Shown here: positions 42,600-53,792 of the stretch, piece after piece
Layout of the letters: each line of letters opens with the position of its first letter
Position numbering within the stretch: position 1 is the first letter of the stretch
Assembly (NCBI RefSeq): GCF_964019385.1
Contig: NC_088655.1
Span: forward strand, 402,758 to 466,757
Source of the DNA: Sycon ciliatum
Taxonomy: Eukaryota > Porifera > Calcarea > Leucosolenida > Sycettidae
Direction of reading: 5' to 3'
DNA: 64,000 bases
Program-made: the position numbers and the translations under genes
Notes under the pieces: model-generated
Database searches by the model: none
Told to the model about the DNA's origin: nothing
What the model saw: the letters and a program-made list of their open reading frames with translations, nothing else

Positions 42600-45505
42600 T
42601 TGTTACCTTTCTTTCTTTTAATACTTACTGCACTTCCTCTTAATCCCCGTGCTGATCCCTTTTTGCCTCGTGCTGCTATGCAGCCTCCCGCTTCCCTTTT
42701 TCCGGTGAGCACCCAGGACACCCGAACTCTTAAGCTAGGTTTTTTGAATGTCTGTAGCTTGCGCTACAAAGTAGATGAAGTAACAGCACTCCTCCAGGTG
42801 CAGGACTTTGATATTTTTGGATTGGCTGAAACCTGGCTAGACAGCACTATTGGTGACGGAGAAGTAGCCATTCCTGGATACAACCTCACAAGGACAGACC
42901 GCGTGGGTAGACGAGGAGGAGGTACGTGTATATATTACAAATCTTCTTTGCCAATCCGACCTTGTCCCGAACTGTCTTTGAACGGCCTAGAAGCTGTCTG
43001 GATATCGATCAAAGGCGGCCAGGGTCAACATGCAGTGGCCTGCGTCTACCGAGCTCCAGACGTGGGGATTGACTACTGGAAGGACCTTGAAGAGTCACTG
43101 CAGCGGGCCCAAGCGCAAGCGCCACACATGACCATTATTGGCGATCTCAACGTCAACATGACAACTCACAGCCACCATCGTACACACCTGCAAGACCTCA
43201 GCAATATGTTTGGCATCTCGAATTTGGTGAAGTCCCCCACGCGGCCGACTCCAAGTGGGAATCATGGTTCAGTAATCGACCTCGTACTAGCAGACCATAA
43301 CTTTGTCTCGAGTTGCGTTGTCATGGAATGTTCGATTAGCGACCACCACGCGGTGATGGCGAACCTCCATATCGCCATACCCACAACTAGTCCAGGTAGG
43401 CAACGCCAAAAGCGTCGCCACTTACGCAACATTGATATCGACCAGTTCCGGTGTGACCTCGCCGAAGCACTCAGCGCTAATCCTACATCCGCCCACATGC
43501 ATGTTGACGACATGTGGACGGCTTTCTATGTAGGGTTCAAAACAGTTCTAGACATACATGCACCCATCATGCTCTCGTCAAGACGCCAGAGAGCTGCTGC
43601 GAGATTACCTTGGCTCGACAAGGTTACGTACCAACTCACGCAAAAGAAAAACAGATTACACAAGCGCTGGCTAGGAGATAGAGGAAATGACATCCTACTC
43701 TTCCGGTATAAAACAGCCCGGTCTCAGGCATCCAACGCAATCCGCAAGAAAAGAAACGCTTTTTCACCAGACAATGTGAGCAGCACTCTCATGATCCAAG
43801 GAGAATGTGGTCAACCTTGAACGCGGTAACCGGCCGCTCCAAGGCAAGGCAGGACCCAGTGTGCGACGTTTCTGCGGTGAGCAGCTCCTTCAATAGTATT
43901 GTCACTGATCTAAGTCGTCCGGACACCCTACAGATACCCCATGGTCCCTGCACCCGCACCTCACTATCAGCTCTGACGCCAACGACCTGTCCCGCAGTAC
44001 AGCGATTACTCGCCACAATCGATCCTGACAAGGCTACAGGCAGTGACGAGATCCCTGGCCGTCTGCTGCGAGCCTGCAGTGATATTGTTGCCCCGCACTT
44101 ATGCGTCCTCTTCAATGCCTCCTTGCATTCCGGTCGCCTACCGAAGCCGTTCAAACACGCCCTGGTAAAGCCGCTTTACAAAGCAGGGGACCCAACAGTC
44201 GCCACTAACTACAGACCTGTGTCATTATTACCAATTGTTGCGAAGCTGCTTGAAAAGGTAGTACATCGCCAGCTTACAAGGTTTCTCGCGGCAAACGACG
44301 TGCTGCCGACCACGCAATTTGCATACCGCACAAACCACTGCACTGAAGACGCTTTGGTACTCCTGACGGAGAACATTCTCCATGGAAAGGACGCGCGACT
44401 AGCCAGTGGTGTGTGTTTGCTGGACATGTCGAAGGCTTTCGACAAAGTCAAGCATGACATTCTTGTACGCGATCTTTTCGAAGTTGGCCTTCACGGCACT
44501 GCACTCCAATGGTTTGCAGACTACCTCGAAGGACGCACCCAACAAGTGCAAATCGCTGGATCCATTGGTGTCAGTGGCACATGCTCATGTGGCGTCCCGC
44601 AGGGTTCCGTTCTCGGACCCGTGCTTTTCAACATCTACACCAGGCATGTGCCCACCATTGCCAGTCCGTCCATCTCAGTGCAGTTTGCTGACGATATTGC
44701 TCTCACGTTCAGCCACCCTGATTGCCAGGAAGTATCGCGAGTTCTAACAACGTCTACAACCCAGATTGCTAAGCGCCTCCAGGAACGGAATCTAATCCTG
44801 AACACTAGCAAAAGCCATGTCCTGCGAATTTCCGGCCAAGACATTACTGTCAAATGCCGTGGAAACCCGCTACCAGCAGTTCCCCATGCGAAGTACCTGG
44901 GCATCACGATAGATGAGCACGTTCGATTTGACGAACACGTTAACAATGCTGTGAAGAAGGCCTCGCAGAAGGTGGGAGCACTCTGGAGAGCCCGCCGTTG
45001 CCTTACAAGAAAGTCCAGAGAGCAGTGCGTGAAATCCGTTGTGATGCCAGATTTTCTCTACGGGTCCGTGGCGTTCTCTGGGTGCATTCGACAAGACCAG
45101 CGGTCCCGCCTTCAGGTCCAGCAAAACCGTGCGGCACGCGCCGTATTCGGCCTGCCACCTCGCACAAGCGCCCAACCTCTGCTTGCTCGTCTGCAGCTGT
45201 ATGGCATCGAAGAGCTCCACAAGCAAAAGACCCTTATTATGATCTGGCGTTGCTCGAATGGTCGGGCAAGCAATGCACTGCAAGCCCTTCTGGAGCATCC
45301 CAGTACTCGAACAACGCGCGCGCAACGCAGCTTGGGCCTTCGAGTGCCCAAATCTGCCTCCAAAGCCGGCCACGGCCGTCCAACCGCTCGCGGGTCCATT
45401 TTATGGAACACCCTGCCATCCGACGTGCGTGGTATTACCCAGCACCACCAGTTCAAACAAGCCTGCCTCCCGTTCTGTCTTGCTAGAAGTAGCACCCACT
45501 ACTGA
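42600..45505 (+). pseudogene. CR1-like element 2 ORF2 (EN plus RT), one frameshift
   Basis: EN: LNVCSLRYKVDEV, ETWLD, GDLNVNM, SDHHAVM. RT: NYRPVSLLPIVAKLLEKVVH, DMSKAFDKVKHD, GVPQGSVLGPVLFNIY, FADDIALTFS. The C-terminus has ILWNTLPSDVR. The frame shifts once near 43800 (42600-43820, then 43805-45505), between EN and RT. The protein is clearly related to element A ORF2 but is a different family, in contrast to the shared ORF1. Confidence 0.88.
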
Positions 45506-45542
45506 ACACTACAGGAATATTTGAACGTTTGCGGTACTCCAC

Positions 45543-48500
45543 CTTGAAATAGTATGCTTGAACTGCCTGTGTATTTTTTGTTTTAGGTTTTGGATTAGTT
45601 TCTAGATGTAGTTCTTCCTTATAGATCTAATACATGAATCCACAATTACATAGAGCTAATGTCGGTCGACAGAAGTCTTGTAAACTTGCTTTTCTGAATG
45701 TATGCAGCCTTAGAAAGAAGTTAGGCGAAATCCAAAACTTCATAAACTACCACAATGTAGATATCTTCGGCATTGCTGAAACTTGGCTTGATTGTTCGAT
45801 TTCTGACTCATCCATTCATATACCTCATTATAGACTCTTTAGGCGCGATCGCGGGCACAGACCTGGTGGCGGTATAGCTGTATACAGTCGAGATACCCTG
45901 GCTGTTTCCAGACACGCTGAACTCGAGAGTGACACAATCGAAAATCTGATACTCACCTTGAAGACAGAATCCGGTGAACCCATCACCCTCGCTACGTTCT
46001 ACCTTCCGCCTTCCACTACTGCTGCAGTATGGCAAGACCTAGAAATCAGTCTGAACAATCTAACCTTGCGACGAAACAACCGCATGGTCGCCATTGGTGA
46101 CTTCAATGTGGACATGTGCTCGGGACACAGCCGGATGCACACCATGCTCCAGCGGTTTGATCTGGAAAACCACATCCGGACACCGACAAGAGTAACGGCA
46201 TCAACTTCCACCCTAATAGATCTGCTCCTCGCCCCTAACTCTCTAGTTGGAACATGCACGGTCATCAAGTGTGACATCAGCGACCACTACGCATTTGTGG
46301 CCAACATTATCGTCGCCACCCGGCAGTCCGAACGAGTCGCATCTCGAAAGAGGCGAGTGTGGAGGATAAACTGGGAGCATTTTAACGCTGACTTGCAGGA
46401 CTGCAATCTTGAGATTTTCAGCAAGTCGAATGATGTTGATGCAATGATAAGCGAATGGTACGCAAAGGTTTTTACTGCTCTAGATCGTCACGCCCCCTTA
46501 CAACCTCCTCGTAAGCCGAGGCGCCGACCTTGCCCATGGTTGTGTCCTGAACTTGTATCTGCTGTGCGTCAACGAAACAAGGCCCACCGACTTCTTTCAC
46601 GCTCTCCAAACGATGTCCGCCTGCGAGAGCAACACCGCACTCTCCGCGCAGCCGCGCGCAAGCTAGATCGGAGGCTAAGGGACCAGTATTTTCAAGCTCG
46701 CCTACAGTCGGCCGGAAAGGATGGACGGAAGCTCTGGAATACGATAAACGTGGTGACTGGACGAGCGAAAAGTTCAAGCCCACCACAAGTACCTGTTGGA
46801 ATCCTCTCCCGAACTTTTGGCGAAGTTGTACATGACCCTGGACGACCAGACGCGCTGTGCGCCAACGCACCAGCCGAACGTGAAGCACCAGCATTCACGG
46901 AATTTGCGCCTGTTTCGACGGAGGACATTACGGCCCTTCTCCAGTCCGTTGACGCGTCAAAAGCAACTGGACATGATGACTTGCCGGGTATTGTCCTTAG
47001 AAACTCGGCATCAATACTGGCTCCCTCGCTCAGCATCATTTTCAATACTTCGTTACGTCAGGGGTGTGTTCCTCGTCAGTTTAAAATTGCTAATGTGTCG
47101 CCGCTATTCAAAGGTGGCGGCCTTGACCCTTGTCAGCCTACTGCGTATCGACCTATTTCTCTACTACCAGTCGTTTCTCGCCTCCTCGAGAAGATCGTCA
47201 AAGCTCAGCTTACATCCTTTCTGACCGATCACAGTATTCTCCCTGACTCGCAGTTCGCGTACAGGAAGAACCACAGTACGGAGGACGCTCTTGTGCTTGC
47301 TGTCAATCGCTGGCTGAAAGCGAAGTATGAGCGCAAACTCACAGGTGTGATATTCGTGGATATGTCGAAGGCTTTCGACTGTGTCAAACACACCATCTTG
47401 GCACAGGAGCTATCCGACATTGGGGTCGGCGGTACTGTCCAGCTATGGTTCACTAGTTACCTGAGTGAGCGGCTTCAACGCGTAGTCGTGGGCGGAAATT
47501 GCTCGGAATACGTCGCATGCAGTCGAGGGGTGCCGCAAGGATCCGTCCTCGGCCCCCTCCTGTTCACACTATACATCCGTAACCTTCGATGCTGCTTGCC
47601 CCAGCAGGTCACAAACCAGGAATTTGCAGACGACATTGCAATTGAAGCCTCGGGCAGTTGCGAACAAGTGTGCTCTTCTCTAAGCACAGCCATCACTGGC
47701 CTGTCGCAGTGGTTGGAGGACCGCGGACTAATGCTGAACCAAAAGAAAACGCAAGCTCTGTTGATTACCCCAAGAGGCCCAGCCCCTGACACAGATAACA
47801 TTCGAATTCGCTGTGGGAATGCAGCCCTTGCAGTTGTGGAACAAGCGCGGTACCTGGGCGTAATGGTAGATGGGCAGCTCTCCTGGGAGCCTCACGTCAA
47901 TCACACAATCCAGCAGGTGCGGAATTCAGTAGGTGCGCTGTGGCGGAGCCGCCGAAGCCTCACCCTGGCGTCAAAGATCCTGTTTTACAGGTCGATGATC
48001 CAGGGTAGGTTGTCGTACGCTTCCAACGCCTTTTATCCGTCACTTCAAATTGGCAACATGGAGCCCCTCACACGTCTAACGAAGTGCGCTATCCGCGGCT
48101 TCTTCGGTCTGCCACCGTGGTCGCGCACGAGCCCGATCTTTGAACAGCTCCGCCTCACCACCCTGGAGGACATGTTTAACATTAAGCTCCTCATCTTTGT
48201 CCGTCGTTGTCTGTTCTCCCGAGCTAGCTCCCTCTTCACCAGCTTCTTCGTGAGAGTTACTGGTGACCGCACTCGGGGAGCAGCACATCACCTCGTTCGA
48301 GTACCATTTTGGCCCGGTCCTGCGGGTCGAGCGACCATGCAGTTCATCGGCGCAGTCCTGTGGAACCAGCTCCCGCCTGATCTCCGTTCCGAGCCCAGCC
48401 ACCTTCAGTTCTGTGCCCTGCTAAAAGCGCATCATGGCTCCGTTTAAATGCTTTTCGGCTAGTGTGTTTCTGTGGTATAGCGGACTGAAGAATAGTAAAC

Positions 48501-48737
48501 GTGTTTTGCAATATATGTATGAAGCTATTTTGTATGTAGTATGTTCCCATTCCGTTTTTGCTTTGGTGTAGCCCTGAGGTTGATTGCTTATTTATTTCTA
48601 CCCTTCCTCTCTCCATACTTCTGTCCCCCCCCTCTCTCTCATTCCTTCTGTCGTCCACATGTATCAAAGGAGGCGAAATCGCCTGTTTGTGGTGCGACGT
48701 TAAATAAACTTCTACAACAACAACAACAACAACAACA
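45543..48737 (+). mobile_element. CR1-like element 3, ORF2 only, with target duplication
   Basis: ACTCCAC flanks it on both sides (45536-45542 and 48738-48744) inside the 3' UTR of element 2. It has a leader of about 90 bp, one ORF, a 3' UTR with the hairpin GGCGAAATCGCC followed by GTTTG and AAATAAA, and an (AAC)n tail (48713-48737). No ORF1 is present, so it is 5'-truncated or a single-ORF family. Confidence 0.8.
45634..48447 (+). CDS. CR1-like element 3 ORF2: intact endonuclease and reverse transcriptase
   Basis: 937 aa without a break. EN (about 15-235): LNVCSLRKK, ETWLD, GDFNVDM (about 155) and SDHYAF (about 216). RT (about 480-735): YRPISLLPVVSRLLEKIV, DMSKAFDCVKH (about 576), GVPQGSVLGPLLFTLY and FADDIAIEAS (about 664). 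The C-terminus has VLWNQLPPDLRS. All catalytic motifs are kept, so the protein may be active. It is a third CR1 family, distinct from A and 2. Confidence 0.92.
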   Translation: MNPQLHRANVGRQKSCKLAFLNVCSLRKKLGEIQNFINYHNVDIFGIAETWLDCSISDSSIHIPHYRLFRRDRGHRPGGGIAVYSRDTLAVSRHAELESDTIENLILTLKTESGEPITLATFYLPPSTTAAVWQDLEISLNNLTLRRNNRMVAIGDFNVDMCSGHSRMHTMLQRFDLENHIRTPTRVTASTSTLIDLLLAPNSLVGTCTVIKCDISDHYAFVANIIVATRQSERVASRKRRVWRINWEHFNADLQDCNLEIFSKSNDVDAMISEWYAKVFTALDRHAPLQPPRKPRRRPCPWLCPELVSAVRQRNKAHRLLSRSPNDVRLREQHRTLRAAARKLDRRLRDQYFQARLQSAGKDGRKLWNTINVVTGRAKSSSPPQVPVGILSRTFGEVVHDPGRPDALCANAPAEREAPAFTEFAPVSTEDITALLQSVDASKATGHDDLPGIVLRNSASILAPSLSIIFNTSLRQGCVPRQFKIANVSPLFKGGGLDPCQPTAYRPISLLPVVSRLLEKIVKAQLTSFLTDHSILPDSQFAYRKNHSTEDALVLAVNRWLKAKYERKLTGVIFVDMSKAFDCVKHTILAQELSDIGVGGTVQLWFTSYLSERLQRVVVGGNCSEYVACSRGVPQGSVLGPLLFTLYIRNLRCCLPQQVTNQEFADDIAIEASGSCEQVCSSLSTAITGLSQWLEDRGLMLNQKKTQALLITPRGPAPDTDNIRIRCGNAALAVVEQARYLGVMVDGQLSWEPHVNHTIQQVRNSVGALWRSRRSLTLASKILFYRSMIQGRLSYASNAFYPSLQIGNMEPLTRLTKCAIRGFFGLPPWSRTSPIFEQLRLTTLEDMFNIKLLIFVRRCLFSRASSLFTSFFVRVTGDRTRGAAHHLVRVPFWPGPAGRATMQFIGAVLWNQLPPDLRSEPSHLQFCALLKAHHGSV

Positions 48738-48978
48738 ACTCCACAGTACCAGTCATGTGCTGTTTACCGCCTCCCCGTTGTTGTATTCTAACGTAACTCG
48801 TTATTCATTGACTGAGCGTTCTTTGCTTTGTACTACACCCTGCTATCATGTTAGGCTATTTCCTACAATATTTTACTGTTTCCATTCGCTTTCATGTAAT
48901 TGGGCGACACCGCCCGTTTGGTTCTGCGAATTCAAATAAAAATGTACCTACCTACTCTCCGCTCAGCAAGACACGCAG

Positions 48979-50163
48979 TCGTCTCTGAAGCTTCAGCCAA
49001 TCCCGTACGGTTCCGCTACCCAGCCTGTGGTGTGCGACATGTCGACCGGCACTGCCCGCCCGTTTGTACCGTTGTCCTTTCGCAAGACCGTCTTCAACAG
49101 CCTGCACTCCCTTGCACATCCGGGTATTCGTGCCACTCAGCGTATGGTTTCGGCACGCTACGTCTGGCCCGGCATGCAAAAGGACGTCCGGGAATGGACC
49201 CGCTGCTGCCCCTCCTGTCAGCTGAGCAAAGTGACCCGCCACACCCAGGCTCCGCTTGGCCAGTTTCTGCCACCCGATGAGCGCTTTGACCACATCCACA
49301 TTGATTTGGTCGGCCCTTTGCCTCCCTCCGGTGGTTGCACCTATCTGCTGACCTGCGTGGATCGCTTTACCCGCTGGCCAGAGGCCATTCCGATCAAGGA
49401 CGCCGCCGCGGAAACAGTTGCCACCGCTTTCATCGCTGGGTGGATTGCCCGCTTCGGCGTCCCATCTGTCGTCACCACAGATCGTGGCGCCCAGTTTGAG
49501 TCCGCGCTTTTCCGCCACTTGTTGGCCCTGCTAGGCACCTGCCGGACTCGGACAACTTCCTACCGTCCACAATGCAATGGCCTCGTCGAGCGTTTCCATC
49601 GCCACCTAAAGGCTGCTCTGAAGTACCACCCTCATCCTGGTGCCTGGAATGCGATGATGCCCCTGGTGTTGCTGGGCATTCGCGCTAGCCTGTGCGAGGA
49701 GTTCCAATGCAGTTCCGCGGAGCTGGTCTATGGCACCACTCTCCGCTTGCCATCTGAGTTCTTCCAGCCACCGCCGTATATGCCATCGGTGCCCGTTTAC
49801 GTTCAGTTCCTCCGGGGTGTATTGCAAAACATCCGGCCCTCAGACGTCGGCCCTCGCCAGTCCAACCGCCCAGTATACGTGCCTAAGGATCTGTCAACGT
49901 GCGACTTCGTGTACATCCGTACCGACAGTGTCCGCAAGCCGCTCCAACCACCGTACACTGGTCCGTTCCGGGTCCTCAAGCGTGCTGACAAGCATTTCAC
50001 GGTCGACGTCAAGGGCAAGTCCGACCAGGTGAGCATTGACCGCTTGAAGCCCGCATATGCTCTGCCTGCTACAGCCGCTGCTGCTTCTGATCTCTCTCTG
50101 ATTGTCCCGCCGGTTGCTGCTGCTGCCCCACTCCCTGCACGTGCTGTTCTCTTTGCTACCTGA
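48979..50163 (+). CDS. Gypsy 3 integrase (right piece)
   Basis: The frame starts within SSLKLQPIPYGS (about 48979; first ATG 49027) and continues the linker left at 40526. The zinc region is H-SLAHPGIRATQR...CCPSCQLSK. The DDE core shows HIDLVGPLPPSGG, DRFTRWPEAIPI, TTDRGAQFES and YRPQCNGLVERFHRHLKAAL. The C-terminal YTGPFRVLKR block and SIDRLKPAY follow. There are no stops. The motif style is that of Mag-like Gypsy elements. It ends LFAT at 50163. Confidence 0.88.
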   Translation, partial: SSLKLQPIPYGSATQPVVCDMSTGTARPFVPLSFRKTVFNSLHSLAHPGIRATQRMVSARYVWPGMQKDVREWTRCCPSCQLSKVTRHTQAPLGQFLPPDERFDHIHIDLVGPLPPSGGCTYLLTCVDRFTRWPEAIPIKDAAAETVATAFIAGWIARFGVPSVVTTDRGAQFESALFRHLLALLGTCRTRTTSYRPQCNGLVERFHRHLKAALKYHPHPGAWNAMMPLVLLGIRASLCEEFQCSSAELVYGTTLRLPSEFFQPPPYMPSVPVYVQFLRGVLQNIRPSDVGPRQSNRPVYVPKDLSTCDFVYIRTDSVRKPLQPPYTGPFRVLKRADKHFTVDVKGKSDQVSIDRLKPAYALPATAAAASDLSLIVPPVAAAAPLPARAVLFAT

Positions 50164-50330
50164 TCAGCTGGGCTCCCCCGTTCTTTGTCGCCGTTGGCCG
50201 TTTATGTCGGACCTTTTTCCGGTTGCCGTGCGGTTTTCATTTTTTTCTTCCTTTATACGCTTCTTCTTCTACGTTGCGGTTGTCGTTTCTCTCCTTTCCA
50301 AGGTTATCGTTTCCTGCCTCCGGCTTGTAC

Positions 50331-50410
50331 ACTGGCAGGAGAGTAATGTAGCGGATTCTCGGTCACATGACCTGATTTACTTCGGTTTCAATGAAATTCT
50401 CATAATCATT
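50331..50410 (+). repeat. Possible start of the Gypsy 3 3' LTR
   Basis: GGCAGGAGAG (polypurine-like, about 50334) is followed after TAA by TGTAGCGGATTCTCGG. The position about 180 bp after the integrase stop is right for an LTR start. No second LTR lies in the window to confirm it, and a MITE interrupts it at 50411. Confidence 0.3.
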
Positions 50411-50996
50411 AGTGAGGTTTTGCATTCCGAAATTCGGCAAAAAGATTCGGCACGCGGGAGCGAGGTCGAAAATGCACACGAAGATTCGGAGTGTTTGTTC
50501 GGAAAAAGCTCACTTTGCCGAAAATATTTTTCGGATGCATTCTCTTGTAGAAGAGCGCTCGCGCGTGATTTATTCAAAGAGGTTTCTTATCTCGGCATCG
50601 CTTGGCAGGCGTCTTTGGCGACATAGCATCGTCAGCTACCTCTGATTGCTCCTCTCCACTGCCTGTCGACTCTCTTTCGCCTGGAGTGTCCTCACCGTCA
50701 TCTGTGTGGCTGAAAAGACTATGGCGACACGCATAAAATTTGACTTGGCCATGGAGTTGGTTTTCTGAGGCGACTGAGGAGGCAGGTTTGGCCCTCGACT
50801 CTTTGGGCGATCAAAGTTCGTTGGAATCAACAAGAAAAGGAGCACGGGACAGGACGTTGCTGATGCTGGGGCTCACGAAATGAAAACACATCATTTTCGA
50901 CTTGCAAAACAAACGTTGGTGCGAAAATTCGACATTTTGATGTTCGACAAATGACCGAATAACGCTGTACCGAAATTCGGAATGCAAAACCTCACT
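50411..50996. mobile_element. MITE with perfect 27-bp terminal inverted repeats (586 bp)
   Basis: The left end starts AGTGAGGTTTTGCATTCCGA and the right end is its exact mirror (50970-50996). ATT flanks both sides as a 3-bp target duplication. Beyond this, ATGAAATTCTC occurs directly repeated at 50391 and 51006. No transposase is seen. Confidence 0.8.
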
Positions 50997-51074
50997 ATTG
51001 GCTTCATGAAATTCTCCGGTCTCGCGGTCACACTTATATGTATTATTATTATTTTTTTTTTTCACGTGACCATG

Positions 51075-53670
51075 CAGGACTGTAGAAGTTTTTTTTCTCT
51101 TTATAGCTATTATGGACTCAGTAGAGCGTCCAGCCCCTATATGATGTCCAACCCCTATATAGAGTCCATTGGTCCAAAATCCACTGTACAGAGTCCAAAC
51201 TTGGAATCAACTGTGAGCTCAAAGTTTCGATGGACATCACTCCCTGTATAGAGTCCAGCCAATTGGCTTCACCCCTATATAGAGTCCATTGGTCCAAAAT
51301 CAACTGTACGGAGTTCAAACTTTGAAATCAACTATAAAGAGTCTTTATGTGGACAACACCCCCTGTATAAAGTCCAGGCATCCCCTATCGAGTTCGAAAA
51401 TAGACATAGGATCTGCTGTAAGCAGTGAATATTAACCAGAAAACGGCCTCTCCCTTTAATCCTTTACATCATTCACTTCTCAAGATAAAAAAATATGTAT
51501 TGAGGCGCCACTGCAGCCACGTCATTACATGAAAAACCCTACAAACACCATCCTCAAATCAAGTGGTCTCTTCGCAGACGCTGCAACTTACAATATCTCA
51601 ATCATGTAGTGTTGCCAAATTATTGTGCACGCACACACACATGCACACACCCACACAACGCCAAGAAAATACCTAGAAAAAAACCAAGAATCGAAAGAGA
51701 ATAATGGAGAGCCCAGGATTAATTATTTGTTTTCAAATTATTGTGCGCGCGCGCGCGCGCACACACACACACACACACACTTATACAATGCCAGGAAAAT
51801 ACCAAGAAAAGAGTAGAGACACAATACACACGCAACTCCAACAGCCATGCAAACGTCCACCCATTTACATGTAAAGTCAAGAGGGATAACAAATAATTAT
51901 ACGAAACGAATGCGTACGGGGACGGGTACACGCACGTTTACATACACGTAGTAGTGTAAGAGAGTAACATAGTGCAGTGGTCAGCATAATACTAGCACAT
52001 GCGGAGAGTGCAATAGCAAGCTTCACCATTGCTCATGGCCATGCAAATGTTCAGCAGCACTCAGTTCCGCAAGCTTCTGAAGATCAGCACACCTGCAACA
52101 AATAGATAGCACAAGGATACGCTTATTACCGTAATGATGCATGGGAGCACACAACTACCAAGTTCTCAACGAATGTGATGCTCAATGAAAATCAATCCAC
52201 TCAAAGACCTGTGAACAGGTGATGGTGGGTACAATAATCTATTAGTAATACGAGGAATAAGATCGTTTGTGCACACTCAAAACGCACAGACACACCAACA
52301 TACATGTAGTGTACACAGTGTTTCACTTCACTGCAACTAAATTGAAATGAGATGATTTGAACAATCTGTACAGCGTTGCTGTCAGTCAGTCTTCCCCAAG
52401 ATGGAAATGCAATGATTTGTTGTCACGAGGCAGTTTCACTGACACAATGTCATGTTCGTGACATCAAAACGGTTACTTCAGGGAATACGAGTATTAGCTT
52501 GAGAAGCTTTTTCTTGTCATTGGCATACAAGCAATCCTCCTAGTCCTACTACTACTAGTACACTGGCACTGCGTTTGTGGATCCCATTGTATTCGACATC
52601 ATACTACAGGAAGAGTGTCGTGGAGTTCACATAATTATCACAGGGATAAAAATACATTTCTCATGAAATAAAAATTGATGATAGCTAGACGATCATATAC
52701 GATTGATGCAAAGTCCTTGCAGTCCTTGAGGACTATTACGAAGTGGTTGATTACTTTTAGGGCATTCATTCAAGCAACATCAAACAAACGCGATACGCTC
52801 CTTGAAAATGGAAAAAAATTCAAGCATAACGACAGAACAGCAGACCAATCGAAACGAGTAAAAGCTTCCTTACCTCAGTCATCGTCCTGCCATGTAGTTG
52901 GACAGCCTTTTGACACGGTGGTACAGGCAGCTCTTGTCCAGTCAAACAGGGGTATCCTTGTGGCGTCGAACGAAAGAGAGTGTCAGTGTATCTGACTCGT
53001 CAGATTGCAACTGTGCTGAACTTTTCTCTTTCTCCGCTTTCTGCTTTCATCCCTCGCTCTGATGAAACCGTTCAAACGTCTTACTGGCAGCAATGGCCAG
53101 CCAAACAGGGGATCCTTGTGGCGTCGAACGAAAGAGAGCGTCAGTGTACCTGACTCGTCAGATTTGAACTGTGCTGAACTTTTCTCGTTCTGCAATTTCT
53201 GCTTTCATCCCGCGCACTGATGAAACGTCTTCAGAGAACCACAAGACGCTTTCCAGATTTGATTTTGAACGTCTCCTTATCCTCCTTGGTTAGCTCGAGA
53301 CAGATTACTGTCAGCAACTGCACAGCAGAATTGGCAGCCATGGCTGAAGTGAAGAAAGAAATGCGCTGCCACGAGGCAAGCAAAACTGAAATGTTTTTTT
53401 AAAAATGTGTTCTCTTTCGGGGCACAACACACAGGACGGCGTGACTGGATAAACTGGACTCCTGGACCGTGAATAGGGGACTTGTAGAAAAAGTGTACTC
53501 CTTATAGGGGATTGCGCGGCAGGATGAAGCTGATCAAAACTGAGTGGACTCCTGGACTCTGTATAGTGGATTTTGGACCAATGGACTCTATATAGGGTGC
53601 TGGACATCATATAGTGCATGGACTCTATACTGAGTCCTACATATATATATTTTTTTTGGCTGCAGTCCTG
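51075..53670. mobile_element. DNA transposon with long imperfect TIRs rich in GAGTCCA words
   Basis: The left end starts CAGGACTG and the right end finishes CAGTCCTG. Behind the tips, left 51110-51230 and right 53540-53635 are inverted copies (CTATATGATGTCCA, TATAGAGTCCATTGGTCCAA). On the left the CCCCTATATAGAGTCCATTG block is also repeated in tandem (about 51155 and 51270). The interior holds CA/CG microsatellites (51745-51780) and a direct duplication at 52925-53080 and 53085-53235, but no transposase that I recognise. A 106-codon frame at 52675 is unconvincing. Confidence 0.6.
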
Positions 53671-53792
53671 TCACTCGAGTTGAACTTATATGTATTACGA
53701 CCGCTTTACCGTATCAGCATGCGCCGTTCACTTCCGCACCGTATTATCCTTATTTGCATGCGTACTACAGCTGTGTACAACTAGATTCCAGT

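Larger units (their letters stand above)
40527..48955 (+). mobile_element. CR1-like element 2, itself split by a DNA transposon and another CR1
   Basis: The parts are ORF1 40534-42552 (interrupted 41323-42261), ORF2 42600-45505, 3' UTR 45506-45542 plus 48745-48945, and an (ACCT)n tail to 48955. CR1 element 3 occupies 45543-48737. The whole sits inside Gypsy 3 between RNase H and integrase. Like element A, it begins only about 7 bp before the ORF1 ATG. Confidence 0.75.
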
